Made by a program: the position numbers and the translations under genes. From assembly GCA_036785705.1 (NCBI GenBank), contig JAWUZG010000027.1:3143501-3207500 (forward strand): 64,000 nt of DNA, in the 5' to 3' direction. This DNA comes from Acanthornis magna (Eukaryota; Chordata; Aves; Passeriformes; Acanthizidae). This document shows, piece after piece, positions 13,101 to 25,300 of the stretch. How positions within the stretch are numbered: position 1 is the stretch's first letter; the number at the start of each line of letters is the position of its first letter. The notes beneath the pieces are model-generated. The model made no database searches, was not told the DNA's origin, and worked only from the letters and a program-made list of their open reading frames with translations.

Positions 13101-13480
13101 CTCACACCCCTCACTGCTTTCACTGCCTCTCACTGCCCTCACACCTCTCCTGCTCCTCTCACCCCTCACTGCTCCTCTCATCCCTCACTCCCCTCACTCC
13201 CCTCACACCCCTCACTGCTTTCACTGTCTCTCATTGCCCTCACACCTCTCCTGCTCCTCTCACCCCTCACTCCCCTCACTGCTTTCACTGCCTCTCATTG
13301 CCCTCACTCCCCTCTCTGCCCTCACACCCCGCACACCCCCACACCTCTCACATTGCTCACACCCCTCGCTGCCCTCACACCCCTCACTGTCCTCACACCT
13401 CTCACTGCTCTCACACTCCTCACACCCCTCATTGCCCTCACACCCCTCACTGTCCTCAGACCACTCAGTTCCCTCACAAC
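13101..13480. repeat. Pyrimidine-rich minisatellite inside the CpG island
   Basis: About 380 bp built from variants of CTCACACCC, CTCACTGC and CTCTCACC, almost purely C/T on the plus strand with interspersed A. A longer block starting CTCACACCCCTCACTGC at 13,101 recurs at 13,202, a 101-bp step, and its inner part recurs again at about 13,275. The array creates serine/proline/histidine-rich ORFs on the plus strand and glycine/arginine/glutamate-rich ORFs on the minus strand, which are not genes. It is immediately upstream of the presumed minus-strand promoter. Confidence 0.9.
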
Positions 13481-13499
13481 CCCCCGGGCCCAGGTCCCT

Positions 13500-13623
13500 C
13501 CCCTCGCCTGTGTTTTCACCGGGACACGGGGCCAAGGGGGCCGAGCCTGATGCCCCGGGACGTTCGGTCAGGGGCGAATAAAGCCCCGCCGGCCGGAGGG
13601 GCGGCCCGGCTGCCGCGGGCACG
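13500..13623 (+). other. Possible divergent transcript first exon, ending at a splice donor
   Basis: On the plus strand, CpG-rich sequence beyond the minisatellite ends with GGGCACG|GTGAGCGCC, a good donor with GT at 13,624-13,625. CpG-island promoters are often bidirectional, so a divergent non-coding RNA could start here. There is no supporting ORF and no downstream acceptor I can assign. An AATAAA inside the segment is probably incidental. Weak call based on a single splice motif and its setting. Confidence 0.2.
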
Positions 13624-16600
13624 GTGAGCGCCGCGCGCCTGAGGGCCTGCGTGGAGGGGCCGCGGCAGTGCCCATCCATTGCTCTACGAAATGCTTTTCA
13701 AAATCATATAAATGCGTGTTTGCCTTTACATTTTCATTCCGTCTGGGGACCAAAAAAACCCAACCGATCAAACAAAAACAAAACCAAAAAAATTAGTCGG
13801 AAGCCCCACTTAATACTGACCTGGGTAGTCAGTGGCACAGTACTGGGAGCATAATACAAGCCTCACTTCAGCTGTTTCCAATGGGAAGTTAAATGAGGCC
13901 TAGAAGGGGAAGGAGAACACTGTCTTGGGAGCTTGGCCCCTACTGCAGTGAGCACCACACTTAATTCCATGAATTTCTCATAAATTTGTGTCAAGCACAT
14001 GGCCCTGGACACCAAAGCACTCAGTGCAGGAGCAACAGCAACAGCAGAGGCTGAAAAGCCCCCGAAGGCATAGCTCAAGACCAGCCAGCAAAAGACAATA
14101 TTGACCATGGAAAACAGAAGCTAACTGAAGGCCTCATATTGATTTAAAGCTTTTTCAGACTGTTTCAAACTGGTTCTGGTCACAGTACGACTTCTCAACC
14201 ACTAGTGCTGCTCCAAGGTCTGTACCAAGCTGGGCCAACACCCAATGCCACAAGAATCAGTTGATTTAGCAGGTTAATTCCCAGTTTTAACACCTATGTA
14301 TTTCCCCGCAGGTGAGGTGACATGGTACAAGTGCTGCAGTACAATTTTCTAGAGTAAGATGTTGGTATGGATGCAGGCTTTTGCCTGGGGATTATGCACG
14401 TTTTGAGGGATTCACCACTGTTGCCAGTGAGAGGCATGCCAGGCTGACTAAGCTTTATCCTAGCTTTATCCACACCTCATCTTGTCCTGACTCACGCACA
14501 AGCGCTGTCCCAAAGGCAGTAAAAACACAAAATATTTATTGGAGTTCAAAATGAGTTGTGGGTTGTTTCCTGTTTATGAGCTGTGGACTCCTCAGCCCAC
14601 ACCAAACGTGTAGCAACCTCCATCTGCAGCAAGGAAGGCTGTGTTTCTCCAGGCATTGAGGAGAGTTCTCTTAATGCCTGTTCTGGAAGTGATTATTCTG
14701 AAGAGCATGGGATACATTTTGTCCACAAAAATGACTGGTGTTGCAGAAAGTGGTGAAGCAGGAGAATCTATTCCACACTTAAAATATTTACACAGGAGAC
14801 TGTAGTAATTCCTTTTGTACTGAAAGAGGTTTTAAAGTGTAGATTACTGACTGGATTGTGTAAACTTGTATCACAGTTCAAATCTAAATCACATACTAAA
14901 TACCATAAATATCCATTAGCTATTTAAAAGTGCAGGCTTTTAGAAATCAGAAGTTAGATTATTTACTAGGTTTTTAGCTGGAATAAGCTTTAATTAGTGT
15001 TATTTTCTATTAATATGCAATAACCTTATTACAACTGCCTCACAGCTTGACAGTTGTGAAAGAAGCAGCCAGATTTGTGCAGTTGTTGATTTTCCATCTT
15101 TCCAGTAGCCAGCTGGCTTTGTTAGAGGCCTGCACAGCTACACACAGCATTTCTATCACAAAACATTTTCATTTGCAAAAGAGAAATGCCTTTTCATTTA
15201 TTTAAAGGCCAGATACAGAGTCTCTCATAACAATTCTGTTGGGAGCAGATGAGCAGCTCCAAGTCAGCAGAGACTCATTCAGAATTCTGGGAGACAGACC
15301 ATACCAGGAAAAATTGGCAGCACCTTCACCACCTCCTCCAGCTATGGGCAGAACGCAGGAAGTGGGCTGACCCTGTGCTCAAATATTTGCTGTGGTTTCT
15401 CTTGCTGATTTGATGATAGAGATTTTACAGACAATGGGCCTTGTTTTTGCTGGTTCATTGTGAAAGACTTCCCCTATGAAGTCGATATAGCCACAGAGCC
15501 TTCCCATTCGAGTATTTATTTGAAATGGGAGCTGCAGAGACCGGGTATCGTAGCCAGCACTTTATCAGCTGAAATAGCATACATAGGGTTCTGTTTCTCT
15601 TTGAGTGACTACTGAAGCCTTACAGAGCTAACATGTAATAATGGAAAATTAATTTAATTAAATTCATCTTCGAATTATTCTTATTAAAATAATAGAAGAG
15701 GCTGGACAATCACAAGGCAACAAGTTCTATGAACAGAGGTCACTAGCAGAAGTCTAGAAAACTACCCAAGTGTAATTTAAATATTTTTCTCTGTAACTGT
15801 GCATGCTGGATCCTGCCCATTTGTGCCTGGTCAAAATATGTCGAAGCCAAAAGTCTCATGTGATAATGAACAGGAGATGATTACATCTGATTTATTTCAT
15901 ATACACAGTATGCAAATTATTGTTAGAAGCACAATTCCCTCTCACCAAATCAACCCCCTTAAAAAACCCCAAGCAATAGCCAAGAAAACTGGTAGAGCAG
16001 AGGAGACAAGTGAAATGTATCCCCCCTAAGTTTTCCTTATGAAGCTCTGTGCCAGCATAGCAGTCTGGGTACAGAAATATCTGTGCTGCTTTGTTTGCTG
16101 TTGGGTTTAGGTCAAGCTGGATTTGAGGGTTGGTTGTTTTTAGATGCATGTCTCTCTCCTGGATTAGAACAAAGCTCTAAGACTAAAGGTGATAAATGAA
16201 AACATTTAGATAAATCACATGAAACTCATCTGCCTCATTTTAATATGACAGGTTTTGGATGGAACCAGGATCCAAGTTACAGGTTTACACAAGTCTATTG
16301 TTCCACAAAACTATTTAGACATTCAATTTTTAAAAAAAATCTAAGATGAGATTATATTTCTCAACAAAATAAGCAATAAAGCTGTTACTTACATTTAACT
16401 TTTGTTAGAGATTTTTACCACGCCACCCCATCAATATAAGGCATGGCCTTGGTCATTCAGATAATTTCTTTTCATGTTTGAAAGTTACTTTGCTCATTAC
16501 TCTTCACTTACTAAAACAATTCATTACTTGTCGGAGTGCCAAGATCAAGCATTCCAGGTGTCCACACATCTCTCCCTGTGTCAAAAGACTTCAGAACAGT

Positions 16601-19276
16601 TGCATGTAAGATCATGGTGCTTTAAGCTTATTAACCCTTCTTAAGCCAAAATGTTTAGAATTCCTCTCATTACTCTTTATTCTGATGCTGTCATTGTTGT
16701 TAGGGGTTTTCATTACATGATTGTCAGGCAGGTTGAGAACTGGTGAATTAATGTTTTTAAAAAATGTGACAGTTCTCTCACCCTATCATTATTACAGTCA
16801 GTGTGTTTCATTTCTTTGTTTTAATAAAAAAGTTCTTTAAAAAAACCTATTAGCAGTGAGAAAGCACCTTTCTTACAGTAAGCAGGGTGTCCCAAAGCTT
16901 TCTTCTGAGGGGAAGCCCATGCTGGAGACTTCTGCAGGATGGGGAGAAACCAGAGGGAAAATTAGTGACTTGAAAACACTTTATGGGAACAATCAATTAC
17001 TCTTAAAACTCAGCCATTCTTTCCCAAATTTACCTACCTTCTCATCTGAATAATTTCTTTCTCCAGTGTAAGATTCCTTTTCTATAAATTTCTTTTTGTG
17101 CTGGACACTGCATTACCAGATTCAACAGGATTTAGCAGGTTTATTTGTGGGTTTTGTTTTTTGTCTCAGAACTGCTAAAAATCAGTTAAGCTAAATATAA
17201 TAAAGTTACACATTTTTAGAAAACAAATCACTGCTCGATATCTTGAACTGGGGAACAACTCTTTTGTTTTCTTACTGGGGTGGATTGCTCCTTCTTTTCT
17301 TTGATGAATGTGGTACTTGCCAAAGTGTGACTGAAGGAATAAGTTTCTTCCTGTTTTGGAAGGTTTTTCCCTATTATCCTTAGAAATAGATGTACTCTTA
17401 ACTCAATTGCTTAATGCATTTTAATTTATTGATCCCTTTATTTCCAGGCCTTTGAACTGGATACTATTTGAATGTTGTCTGTTTCAAATAAAGAGTTTCT
17501 TTCTGATCCAGGCTTCCCACTTGTTCCTACTTTTGCTTTGTTGGCTCCATGAAGCCTTTGTTGCCCCCTTTTCCCCAGTCTCAGTTTCCCAGTTGGTGTT
17601 TTATCTACTGAGATTCTCTGAGTCCCACTGAGATTCTCTTCTTGGGCGATATACTTAAAATCTGTCCCTGTTGTCCCCCCATAACTGTGATTCAAATCTT
17701 ACTCACGAGTGACTATTGCGACATCACTTTTGGCCCTCATTCTCCCCTCTCTCCAGCTAAAGCTAACTTTCACTGTCCCCTCTCAAGTGTCTTTACTATT
17801 TACGTCAACTCTGTACCCCCTTTGACGTCTGCTTGCAATTCCCAACCCTTCTTTCCTGTAACATCCGGTGCACTCTCTGCTCTCCTTTAACAATCCTGCA
17901 GAGAACCTGCCCCTTCCCTGCAGGGCCTGTATTTGAGCATGACATGGCACAACGAAGAAGCAAGACAGAATGTTTGGTGGATCATGTTTTTTAATACGAT
18001 TATTAACAATTTCTGCTTGGTTTTCTTTAAAATGTACCCTCCTATGCACCTCTGCAGTGTGTATTTATTCCCTTGCATGCCTCTAACAGCTTACACAGCC
18101 ACTGGTCAGTCCCCCCAGCATTTGTGCTTATCTGTCCTTGTCTAGTGTCAGTTGTATCCTTCATGTAAGTTGCAGAAGTTTCTGGGCCTTCACTTGTGTC
18201 TAATGCAGATTTCAAGAAGGTATTACTGTGAAAATATTAGCTTGCCCTAAATAATGTTGCTTTGTAAATAATTCAGTCCAAGTGCAGAAATCAAAACTGA
18301 AGTTGCAGCTTCTGTTTGCCTCTGTACCCTGTACAGCTCATGCACCAGAGGTGTAAGCACACCCCTTCAGCAAGGAGATGCAGTGATTGTCCAGGTTGTA
18401 CTGCTGCCAGAGCACCCAAGGAGGTGCAGTGCCAATCGTGCGTGTGTGCTTGTTTTGGTGCAAAGTCCGGTGGCTCCTGAAGGGGAGCTCAAAGCTAAGC
18501 CGATTTGAGTTGGTTTGGTTTTGGCTGAGGCAATTAAAGGGAAAGTACAGGTTGCTGCTCTTTCCAAAGTGGCAGCGGATGGCACACAGCAGGACATGCG
18601 CCAGGTGGCACTGGTGCTGTGTATCCACTCCAGTGCATTTCCCAGAGCTCATCTAATCACAGATTTTTAGTCCTCCCGGTTCCTTAATGCAAGCAGCTTC
18701 TTTCCTTTGTACTGCTTGTACTTATCACCTCCTGAGGAAGGGCAAGTGTTTGTATCATGCTGTCAAGTAAAAATGTTGAATCTGGGTGATTTGGGTGTGT
18801 AAATGTGAGACTTAGTCAAAGCAATTAGCTGAGTAACCATTCAGCTTAAATTGTTTTCCTACCCTGCTTCCAGGCCGTGACTAACGCCTGCTGTGATACA
18901 CACCCAGCCTTTTCCAGCACTCACAGCTGATACGCGGAGCCTCAGATACAACTGTGTTGGGATGAACAATCACACAGCTCATTTGTGGGCTCTTTGCTCA
19001 ATCATTGCACATCTACAAGTCAGACTGCGAAACAGAAGCACATGTGATGGTGCTGACGCTTCGTAGGTACCAATTTTTCGTTCAAACTTCGACTGTCCAT
19101 GTTCTTGTTCAAGTACTTCTCACCGCTCTTTACGCCGACCAGCTTTGCTGTTTGAACAGCAGCTGCTCATAACTAAGTCCTAGATAGGTTTTTTAAAAAC
19201 AAGACTATACTTCTAAAATTGTTTGAAGTGTTTGAAAAAATAATTTTAAACAAGATCTTAAAAAACATAGAAGAGG

Positions 19277-19300
19277 GAGATCTCTCATATGAGAGATCTC
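19277..19300. repeat. 24-bp perfect palindrome in a GAGATCTC-rich patch
   Basis: A fully self-complementary sequence centred on CATATG and flanked by AGAGATCTCT-type motifs. Further CTCTCTATGA and GAGATCTC copies follow to about 19,335, giving a small cluster of overlapping inverted and direct repeats. Confidence 0.95.
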
Positions 19301-22300
19301 TCTATGATCTCTCTATGAGATCTCTTATAGAAGAGATGAGACTTGAAAACACACTGTTATAAGACAGATTAACAAGCTCATTATTGGCTAAAAATTGAGG
19401 CTCACCCCAGGCTAGCAGCAGAAGGGCCACAGTTTTCTGATCCTATGGCCTCAGAAACATCCCAACATCCAGTGCCACCTTATTTGTCCTCATGTCATGC
19501 TGCACCACTCCTCAATCTTCCCAATTCCAGCTCTTTGCAGGGCTATGCTGTGAACCAGATCAGGGAACCTTTTCCACTGAAAAAGAATAGAAAATAGCAG
19601 AAAAAAGAAAAATAATTTCATGATCTAATTCATGACACATGACCCACATCCTGGAGGAGCACTGGGTGAATTCCTGCCATCTGCACTACCTTGGAAATCA
19701 GCCTGGCATCAAACCAGCCTGGCCAAGGACATGGAAAAGGTGACTGTGGCAGGGGAGCTGAGCGATAAGGAAAGAGAGCAGAGGGCTTCCTTCAGTTAGA
19801 AGATGGCTACAGGGAACCCTGGAAAGGAGGTGATTTTCAACTGGATCATGAGGAGCAAAGCCAGAGGATATATGCAGGACTGGAGTGCAGGCAAGTCTGG
19901 GTTGTTTGGACATGAAGAATGTAAGCAGCAGCAGGAGCCTTCTCAGCTTGGGGAAGGACGTCATTGCAGCAACACGAAAGCATCAACTGCTAACACTGTA
20001 TTTATCCAAACCGTAAAGAACAATTTTAAATAAGAAGAGGTTTCAAAGCTGTGTTTAGCTGGAAGATCTGTGTGGGAGAGGGGTGGATACCTTTGGACTT
20101 TGTTAATAATTAAGTGGAGGAGTGTGTTAAAGCCTATGGAATGGACAGCATGGTAGTAAAAATACCGTGACTCATTGAAGCTGGAGGTTAGCAAACAGGC
20201 CCAAGTAAACAAATTGCACATGACAGATCCTTGTGCAGCAAGACCCATCTCTTGTTAGTGAAACTGAGCCTGAAATGCTCCATTTGCTTCTGGAAACCTC
20301 ATGACCTCGTGAAGCAATTTGATACTGAATCTGCATGAAATGCAAATTGTGTTCAGAACTAGATGAAAATCCAGCACGTTTTCCAACTATACATTTGCAA
20401 TATTCAGCATATTTTTCAAACAGGTTTTTTTTCATAATAATCCCTGAGTTTATGTCTTCCCTAAAAAAACCAAAAACATGAAGAAACCCTCTTTTCTCAT
20501 ATCATTTCACTCACTCAAGTGCAGCAAGAGCCAGAAGATCTGGATATATGATTTAAAAGAGGGAAGAAAAAGAACTTTTCTAAGCAGCAGCATGTGAAGT
20601 CTGCTTTTCTGCACACTAGTGTCATCAGATGTTTAGTTTTTAACTGAATTATTTCAAAGGTCTTCCCCCATTAAAAAAAAATGGTTACTATCTTTTGCAT
20701 ATCTTAATACAATTCTCTCCCTTTCTCCCTTTTTACCTCCTGCTTACGGCTTGAGGTACATTTGGCTCTAGAAACTGGCAGGCAAAATCCACAAGGTTTG
20801 AATGTAGAGCAGCAAATACTCCAAAGCTGGTCTCCTGCCAGCTGCCTACCTCTCAGGGTGCACACACACTGGTTGGCTGGGTTCCCCCTTTCTACAGCCA
20901 TAGCTGAAGACCCCAAAAATTCCCAAGCCACTGGGAAACGCTGACAACAGGACAGGCTGTCCTGATACTGATGCCATTTCAGGAGCCTCAGAGTACAAGC
21001 AGCATTATACAAGAGTGGTTAATTAGAGCTGTATCAGAGTTTTGCATCCATTTTGAGTCACTACCCAATTGCAGTTGCTCTGATTACCTAATTCGTCTGT
21101 GTGCAACTCTGCAAATATTTGTTAGAGAACACAAAATATTTGCTGTTTATCCTGGGGTTCAGCATTACAAATGTTTGTTTAATGTCCAGGCTGGGATTTT
21201 CAAATGTTTCTGATATCTCAGTATACCTCCAATTTGTTTCTAGTTAATTTGGAAAGAAAAAAGGTCTTGTCAATATGCCTGCCCTGTACATCTCATCCAT
21301 GTTTACATTCTGGGAGTTTGCCTGTCGGAGCAGTGCAGAAGGTAAAGTGCTCTGTCACTCTCCCACACGTCACCAGATTTGTTGTGGCACGGAGCTAATG
21401 CACAGAAAGCCTCTGCTGCCCCACACAGAGCGAGGCACCTGTGGCACTGCAAGCAGGGGGAAGGCCAGGCACTGTTATGTTATTACAGGGTAAGTGAGGT
21501 TAGCTGAACCGAGGGTGTGAGTGTGCTGACATCACCTAATTACTCAGCGGTACAATTCCAAGAGCTGTCTCTCCACTCAGATTTTACAGTTAGATTAGCT
21601 ATTACCTATGACTGCTCCAACACGAGCTGTAAGTAAAAACAAACCCAAGCCTCTTTTTTTTTGACTCAGTAATGCTCTAATTACAACACAAAGTGAAAAA
21701 ATGTCTTTTGTTTTTTCTTATCAAGGGCAATGCCATAGGTCAGTGCTCGGACTGGAAACTGAGAAGGAAGAGATCCTCAAAGCCAGGTGTCACAGGTGTC
21801 ACACAACTGCACTTCACAGTGTTCTCGCAGCAGAGGGGTCTTTTGGGGTAATGCCAATGTAGCTGCTCAGCGATGCTGAAAATGGAAAAGCCCATTCCCT
21901 TGTCCTACCCCTTCTTTCAGGCACAGGCTCCGCCATTTACCTTCTTTGGGCTTTGGTGTTCCTGGCATTTCTCAGCTCCCAAAAGACTGGCTAGTTGTCT
22001 GTAGGTTAGGGACTTGCATTGCCTCAGGTGGGAGCCACAGAACACCAGGGCAGGCACAGGGGTGAGGAGAGGACACCGGGAGAGGGCAGGAGGAAGAGAG
22101 ACCTTCCCCCTTGCAGCTGGAAGGTATTGCATCAGTTCACTCGTTTGTTAAACCACACCTTGGAAGAAGGTGGTAAAGGCCATATCCACTTTCTTTGGAT
22201 ATTAAAAAACAGATCAAAGAGTGGTTGAAATCCCTAGTGGGTTGTTTGGTTTCCCATCGCATCAGTATTAGTTTTATTCCTCTTCCCCCCCCAATCTCAC

Positions 22301-25300
22301 CCCCCATCTTCAAACCCCTTGACTGGGGCAATGTCCTTCTTCACAAGCACACACTGTCCTTGCCTGCTCTCTTTGTATCAGTCCTTCAAGCCCTATTTCT
22401 TTTGCAAACTTTTGTTTTTTCCAATTGGTCAACTCTTCATTGACTGCTATCAACATAATTATACTAGAATTCTTGCTCCTGTTTGCCTGACTATTTGGTT
22501 CTTTGGGGCTAAATCTTACAATTTCACTTAATTTTCTAGAGAGCTGTTTGCCTATACATAGCTAAAGATCCTAAGACAGTTTAGCAACTTTCATTTGCTC
22601 TTAGAGAAAAGACTCAAGTCTGTCATTACCCCACTATCAATCTCATGAACTCTATGCAGAAAAATATGATTTATTACATAAATAAAGGTGAACTAGACAT
22701 TAAAAAAATCAGAGTGGAATACGGGAATCAAAATGTACTTAATCCAGAGCCAGTGAATCTCTGATTAAAAATAAAATACAATGCTGTTTTTTTTCTCCCT
22801 AAGCTCTGTAAATCCTTGAAGAACCCAGTTGGAACAACCAACCATTTTTTGTTGTTTTTTCCATCTCTAGCTCTTAGGTTGTTTTTTCACTCAAGAAATA
22901 AAAACTTCACAGCTGGTATGTATATTACACTAATGATGCTTTGATTTAGAAATACAACTAACAGATGTTAAATTAATCTAGTCAGATTTGAGTTACCTTT
23001 AAGACCTGGCTACAGTGTTTCCTTCTGGAAGGTATGCACATTTTATTTGTCCCCATGGTTCGTGAAAGTCAGGCTGTCTTTGGATAAATGATGATTTCAT
23101 GTTTTTCTCAGATATCCATTCATGTTCATAAATTTGAAAGATGTGTGTTCTGCTATCAGAGAATGTACTTTGAAGTCAGTTTTAGATTTGGTTGCCAATC
23201 TGGTGGCCCTGCTTTTCTCTTCTGTAAACAGTGATAAATAGTTTCCAGTGGGCCCGAATCCAGCAAGGCTCTTCACTAAATAGCCTCTAGGTAGAGTTAC
23301 TTCAGAGTGAAGGGACAAACCCTACATTAAAAGTTTGATAATACAAATGTGTGAAAACATTGAATGCTTCCTGCAATATGTGCAGTTTTCTGAATTTGGA
23401 TAGCTGATCTGGACACTGCTCCAGCCAGAACAGCAGGTTGTACCCAGAGCAGTCTGTACCTGATACAAGGTTTCTGATAAGCTCCTGGATATCAAAAAGA
23501 TTATTAAACAAATATATTTGATGCAGTAGGCTTCTATTTTATATTGTTTTTCCATTCCTCATCAAGTAATGATAGGACTAGTAAAAATTAGGTTATTCAA
23601 TTCTAAGGCTTTGCTGCTCCAAGAGAATAAAAATGTACTTCTAAAAAATATTCATGTGCCTTAGGAAAAAAACCCCCACCTTTATTCCCTGGATTAATCA
23701 CTTGGAGCAATGTGCTAAGTACACTGAGCCGTTCTTTTTGTGGAACACAAGGATCAAGCCTTTGCTCTTGGCAGCCACATCCTTCATGCCGTGCATACTG
23801 GAACCCACCGCTGGTATTTTTTGTTCCTCACAGAGAGCGGAGTGCTCTGCAGCAAAAAAAGGGGCAGCTCCTCCCGGAGGGGCCTGTGCTACAGCAGCAG
23901 CAAACTCCCAGCAAGAGCCTGAGCACACCAGGGTCACTATAAAGGTCACAATGAAAGCCTGGTGTGGCACCTCTGCTCTGCAAATGCCTCACTGGACTTG
24001 GCACCTTCATCAGTTTTTATGGGTGGTGTTCAGACTGAGGCTCAGGAGTGGGAAGCTGATATTGAAAAAAGGAAAATAATGGACTGCTGAGAGGTACCAG
24101 ATGCAGAGGCACTGTGGAGGAAAGGAATGGAGGCCATCAAATTCTATTTTTCTGACAGTGAAGAACTTTGAGTAGAGCCTACAGGCAGGATGGCTATTGA
24201 CACTTCTGCCCTTTTGTCTTTATTGCTACCCTGTGCCCTGTCTATCCCAAACCCTGTGAGCAGCTTTTACCTATTTTTGGTGGGGTTCTATGAGACAAAA
24301 ATGTGGTTATTTTTGCCTTGCCAGATTCACTGGTGTAGAAGAGAGACAAAGCCAGAAAAAAACCTAAAATGCAGCAAAATTGCATTCTTGCTTTCCTCTT
24401 GTATCACTACGAAAAGTGTAAGTGGTCAACAGAGCAAAACTGCAGCTGACAGGAGGTCAGTTCTCCTGCAGAGCACATAAACCAGTCACGTTATCCCTTT
24501 GTCAGGAGCAGCATACATGGATGCACAAATTCCTTGAATATATTCACCTTTGACTGCTGTGCCTCCAAACACCTGGGCCAGAGCTTACAGAGGGAGATGA
24601 AGTCAGCAGCAGAGAGCACTCTGCTGCATGCTAACCCTTCCAGCACTAAATGGATTTAAAAAGCACTGTTTTTCACAAAAGAACGGACTCATAGCCACCT
24701 GCAGTGTCCTAGCTTTACAAAGTGCAGCCACTCAGTGTTAACAAAGTTACTTTTCCTGTTTGTCAGCAGGCACAGAAACCTCGCAGGGCTCCACCCAGAG
24801 CTGTGCAGACACTGCAGAGTCATCCGATTTGCTAAGAATTCAGCCCTGCAGAAAACAGCTGCAATAATGAGTGTGGATTTTTTTTCCTCGAATTAGTGGA
24901 AGTTTGATGTAACAGGTGATATTTTAGACTGACCTTTTAACACTCAATGTATATACATGACTTCTTTGCACAATGAGGATGAGTGCCTACTCACCAAGTT
25001 TATTTTCACATTTGCTTGATAGAACCATTCTTTTCTCATTTAAAAATATTTCTCCTTGCATTTGTCTTATGGCATTACAGAAACACAAATAGGTGATCTC
25101 CCATAGGCTATTTTTTTTTATTTAATCCTAATAAAATTTTATGTCTACAAATAAAAAGAATACCCCCCCCTCGGAAATTATTTAAGCCTAAAAATTAAAT
25201 ATTTGCTATTTAAATTTCTCTCTGATTGGAAAGAAATTCTGTAGTCCCTCTTCTCAGCAGACAAAGCATGAGGCACAGCAGGATCTGAGCAATGTAGTCA

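Larger units (their letters stand above)
12440..13690 (-). promoter_or_regulatory. PPARA: CpG island promoter, probably PPARA
   Basis: This is the only large CpG-dense, GC-rich block in an otherwise AT-rich window. Read on the minus strand it has, in order, GC boxes (about 13,076-13,091), a CCAAT box (GCCAATGG, 13,070-13,077) and an ETS/GABP-type site (CCGGAAGTGA on the plus strand, 13,028-13,037). Dense CpG follows to about 12,540. There is no TATA box, as usual for a CpG-island promoter, and initiation would be expected around 12,950-13,030. The gene name is inferred: in mammals PPARA starts roughly this distance downstream of let-7a-3/let-7b on the same strand, and here let-7b is about 34 kb upstream on the minus strand. 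PPARA encodes the fatty-acid-sensing nuclear receptor that drives beta-oxidation genes. A pyrimidine-rich minisatellite splits the island. The promoter call is strong and the gene name moderate. Confidence 0.6.

Noticed and set aside
12450..13181. Arg/Pro-rich ORFs of 88-130 codons in the CpG island
   Set aside because: GC-rich promoter DNA lacks stops by composition; several frames on both strands are open at once.
13018..13679. Serine/proline/histidine-rich ORFs (187 and 197 codons, plus) and a 139-codon minus ORF
   Set aside because: They are translations of the pyrimidine-rich minisatellite, with no complexity outside it.
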